Positions 61,761-64,000 of a stretch of 64,000 bases of DNA are shown here, piece after piece (positions within the stretch are counted from its first letter, which is position 1; every line of letters starts with the position of its first letter). Under the pieces are notes generated by a model, which did not search any database, was not told where the DNA came from, and worked only from the letters and a program-made list of their open reading frames with translations. Source of the stretch: Nostoc sp. KVJ3 (lineage in GTDB: Bacteria; Cyanobacteriota; Cyanobacteriia; Cyanobacteriales; Nostocaceae). The position numbers and the translations under genes are program-made. The stretch lies in the NCBI RefSeq assembly GCF_026127265.1, contig NZ_WWFG01000002.1, positions 2,294,001 to 2,358,000 of the forward strand. Reading direction: 5' to 3'.

Positions 61761-62960
61761 TCACTTGACTTTCAGCACCGACTTCCCTAATGACTGACAA
61801 ATAACATCATTTTGCGGTGTATGAATACGGCTGCATAGAACGTCACGATAGTGTCGCTCTAAAGGATTCTTTTTTAACATCCCAGGATTACCAGTCAATT
61901 CTAAGGCAATCTCCACAGCACGAATTGAGTTAGTTGTGGTGAGATATTTAACAGCTTGTGACTGTAATCCTACGCTGGACTCATACTCGCGCCGATCGAT
62001 ATCTTCAGCCAAACTATAAATTAATCTATTGTTAGCAAACAGCAATGCTTCTATCTCACCCACGGCAGTTTGAAAGCGTGGTAAAGTTGCCAATGGCTCT
62101 TTGAGATTAGAAGGCGATCGCTCCCACAGATATTTAACAAGCCAGTCTCGCGCACTAGTCGCAACACCAAGATATAACGCACTGATGGTCAAACTGCCCC
62201 AAGTGGAAATCAGTGGATCAAAGGATGGCACAGCAGATATGGGATTGATATTTAGGGCATACTCTAAGGGAATTAATACATTTTCCAAAATCAGATCGTG
62301 GCTACCTGTAGCCCTCATCCCCAAGTGATCCCAGGTTTCGACAATTTGCAAACCAGGTAAATCGCGCGGAACTAGAAAATTGCCAACTTGGGGTGCATCC
62401 TCAGTTGTCAGCGCCCAAACAACAAAGTAACTGAGAATGGGACTACCCGTGGTGTATTGCTTATGGCCTGTTAAACGCCAACCCTCTTTTGTCCGTTCGG
62501 CAATTGTGGCAGGTAATCCACCTCTAGCTGGTGTTCCTAACTCTGGTTCGACACGGGCCGCATTGATCAGGGCAATGCCTTCGATTGATTCACGACACAG
62601 GCGTTTATATACCTCTGGATGCCAGCGACGGCTACGGGCTGCATTGGCATGTTGAAGATAGTGCATGGTCAATACTAGCGCAGTTGAAGCATCCCCACGC
62701 GCTATCCCTTCAATCACTCGGCAGATAGTTGCCAGCCCTAAACCCTCACCACCTAATTCCCGTGGAATGGTGAGACTGAGTAATCCTGCTTTATGCAAAG
62801 CTGTAAAATTTTCAAAGGGAAAAGAACCGTCTTTGTCGTGTACCCCTGCACGGGTGGCAAAGTCCTTGGCTAAAGCCTCAACCTGGTCGAAAATATTAGG
62901 AAGATTTTCTAAGCTGGTGGTTACAAAGGTGTCTGGCACTGCTTGCTCCAACTGTGACAT
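61761..62960 (-). CDS. Acyl-CoA dehydrogenase family protein (SfnB-like)
   Basis: A 399-residue acyl-CoA dehydrogenase-fold protein: HKAGLLSLTIPRELGGEGLG, GDASTALVLTMHYLQHANAA, GWRLTGHKQYTTGSPILSYF, WDHLGMRATGSHDLILENV and LERHYRDVLCSRIHTPQNDV. It resembles sulfur-starvation SfnB/DszC-type enzymes more than beta-oxidation dehydrogenases, and no catalytic glutamate of the latter is obvious. It closes the organosulfur region and is a paralogue of the protein at 50416. A sulfonate- or sulfone-related flavin oxidoreductase is inferred. Confidence 0.82.
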   Translation of the reverse strand: MSQLEQAVPDTFVTTSLENLPNIFDQVEALAKDFATRAGVHDKDGSFPFENFTALHKAGLLSLTIPRELGGEGLGLATICRVIEGIARGDASTALVLTMHYLQHANAARSRRWHPEVYKRLCRESIEGIALINAARVEPELGTPARGGLPATIAERTKEGWRLTGHKQYTTGSPILSYFVVWALTTEDAPQVGNFLVPRDLPGLQIVETWDHLGMRATGSHDLILENVLIPLEYALNINPISAVPSFDPLISTWGSLTISALYLGVATSARDWLVKYLWERSPSNLKEPLATLPRFQTAVGEIEALLFANNRLIYSLAEDIDRREYESSVGLQSQAVKYLTTTNSIRAVEIALELTGNPGMLKKNPLERHYRDVLCSRIHTPQNDVICQSLGKSVLKVK

Positions 62961-63058
62961 AAATACTCCTTAAAAGGTCACTTTACAGTAATGTCATCTA
63001 TTCGCTTTCAAGCATTAGATAAGCATTAGAGTACTCCAAGTAAAAAAATGCCCAATTG

Positions 63059-63119
63059 TCATTGCGAGCGAAGCGAAGCAATCACAGCCCTTGGGATTGC
63101 TTCGCTTCGCTCGCAATGA
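63059..63119. repeat. 25-bp perfect hairpin repeat
   Basis: TCATTGCGAGCGAAGCGAAG... (63059-63083) and its exact complement (63095-63119) flank an 11-base loop. The TCATTGCGAGCG palindrome is a widespread dispersed repeat; a degraded relative is at 63913-63970. Confidence 0.85.
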
Positions 63120-63193
63120 CGGGTTTTGGATCATTTATTTTTTGGAACACTCATTAGATAAATAATCGCAATTTGGGATTTTAGATTAAATCT

Positions 63194-63874
63194 TCAAACC
63201 CTTAACTGTGTTACCGCGATATTGCCGGAAAAACATACATCCACATCGCTACCAGGAGTGCGATCGCGTTTGCCATATTCCCCTACATAATAAAAATCAT
63301 CGCCTTCAACTCGATAGTTTACGGGTAAAGGTTTGGTACAGGCTTGGCAAAACACTACTTCAGGTTCTGCCTCTCCTGGTTGCAAATGCGGTAGATTTAC
63401 ATTCCAGAAGCTTCCCGATTCTAGGGGACGCTTGAGTAAGTCTGCTAAAACTTCAGCTGTTAATTTGGCGGCCAAATCCCAATCAAAATTCTGCTTGGCT
63501 TTGCGATAGTGGGAAATAGCAATTCCGGGAATACCGTGCATTGCGGCTTCCCGCACAGCAGCCACAGTACCAGAAATGTAGGCATCAACTCCCAAGTTTC
63601 CCCCAGCATTGATCCCTGAAAGCACAAAATTGACATCTGCGGTGATTTGTGTTATTGCAATTCTCACGCAATCGGCGGGAGTCCCTGCGATCGCATATTC
63701 TGTCTCAGAACGTCGTTGGAGGTTGATGGCGCGAGTAGTGGTTACTTGATGTCCGCAGCCAGATTGATGATCAGCAGGAGCAGCAATAATAACATTTTTG
63801 CCTTTTACAGCTTTGATGAGAGCTTTTATACCAGGGGCATCAATACCATCGTCGTTAGTTAAAATTATAGTCAT
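63194..63874 (-). CDS. surE: 5'/3'-nucleotidase SurE
   Basis: A 226-residue SurE: the N-terminal metal site MTIILTNDDGIDAPGIKAL with the Asp pair, AAPADHQSGCGHQVTTTRAI, AIAGTPADCVRIAIT, the metal-binding FVLSGINAGGNLGVDAYISG and TVAAVREAAMHGIPGIAISH. It dephosphorylates nucleoside monophosphates and is a stationary-phase survival factor in other bacteria. Length is typical (about 220-270). No operon partner is visible in the remaining 126 bases. Confidence 0.95.
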   Translation of the reverse strand: MTIILTNDDGIDAPGIKALIKAVKGKNVIIAAPADHQSGCGHQVTTTRAINLQRRSETEYAIAGTPADCVRIAITQITADVNFVLSGINAGGNLGVDAYISGTVAAVREAAMHGIPGIAISHYRKAKQNFDWDLAAKLTAEVLADLLKRPLESGSFWNVNLPHLQPGEAEPEVVFCQACTKPLPVNYRVEGDDFYYVGEYGKRDRTPGSDVDVCFSGNIAVTQLRV

Positions 63875-64000
63875 CTATATATTATAAGTAGGTAGACGAA
63901 AATATTTACAGTCATTGCGAGGGTAATAAAATAAAGTAAAGCAATCCTAAAGGCTTGCAATTGCGTCATTTCTAATGATGTTGTGTAATTAATTCTGTCT

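Noticed and set aside
1..64000. tRNA, rRNA or known riboswitch
   Set aside because: No T-loop/acceptor pattern, rRNA stretch or recognisable riboswitch core was noticed by eye; a tRNAscan or Infernal search would be decisive.

Overview
The window reads as chromosomal or large-plasmid DNA of a filamentous, heterocyst-type cyanobacterium (Nostocales: Nostoc, Tolypothrix or a relative). The evidence is very frequent HIP1 octamers (GCGATCGC), an NblA phycobilisome-degradation gene, heptameric short tandem repeats (CCAAAAT, AATTAAA and CCCCTGC types), palindromic intergenic repeats, CHASE2 and NB-ARC signalling proteins, and decayed insertion sequences of cyanobacterial type. No rRNA, tRNA or CRISPR array was seen.

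Layout. 1-2.3 kb: start of a SnoaL-like gene, an exported alpha/beta hydrolase, a one-cysteine DsbA-like protein and a 21-bp minisatellite. 2.4-8.8 kb: a giant Ser/Thr kinase/AAA/GAF/PAS/histidine kinase whose adjacent response regulator has lost its receiver domain. 8.9-18.4 kb: small accessory genes, several broken (HxlR regulator, isochorismatase-like hydrolase), including two copies of a roughly 250-bp non-autonomous inverted-repeat element. 18.7-20.8 kb: a MarR/GST/membrane methyltransferase unit with two copies of one operator. 20.9-25.4 kb: two IS graveyards (ISAzo13, ISL3, ISAs1; IS701, IS4) around a 2OG-Fe(II) oxygenase and an FAD oxidoreductase.

25.5-33.4 kb is the most interesting block. 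Six same-strand genes encode a helical protein, a full-length PknG-type kinase with TPR tail, a PP2C phosphatase, a vWA protein, an FHA protein and a four-helix membrane protein resembling mycobacterial GlnX. Kinase, phosphatase and FHA protein each carry N-terminal zinc ribbons. The set looks like a cyanobacterial version of the mycobacterial PknG/GarA/GlnX circuit merged with a TerY-P-like triad (vWA, kinase, phosphatase).

33.6-47.6 kb: NblA, a secreted phosphoesterase, a truncated IS4 transposase, an NB-ARC/TPR STAND protein, a frameshifted molybdopterin-domain protein near an HTH/periplasmic-binding-like regulator, and a CHASE2 Ser/Thr kinase. 48.1-63.0 kb: an organosulfur-acquisition region with two sulfonate-type binding proteins, two DszC/SfnB-like flavin oxidoreductases, a methyltransferase, a ferredoxin plus AprA-like flavoprotein pair, SsuD, SsuC, SsuB, a GNAT acetyltransferase and a tandem pair of D-2-hydroxyacid dehydrogenases. 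The window ends with surE.
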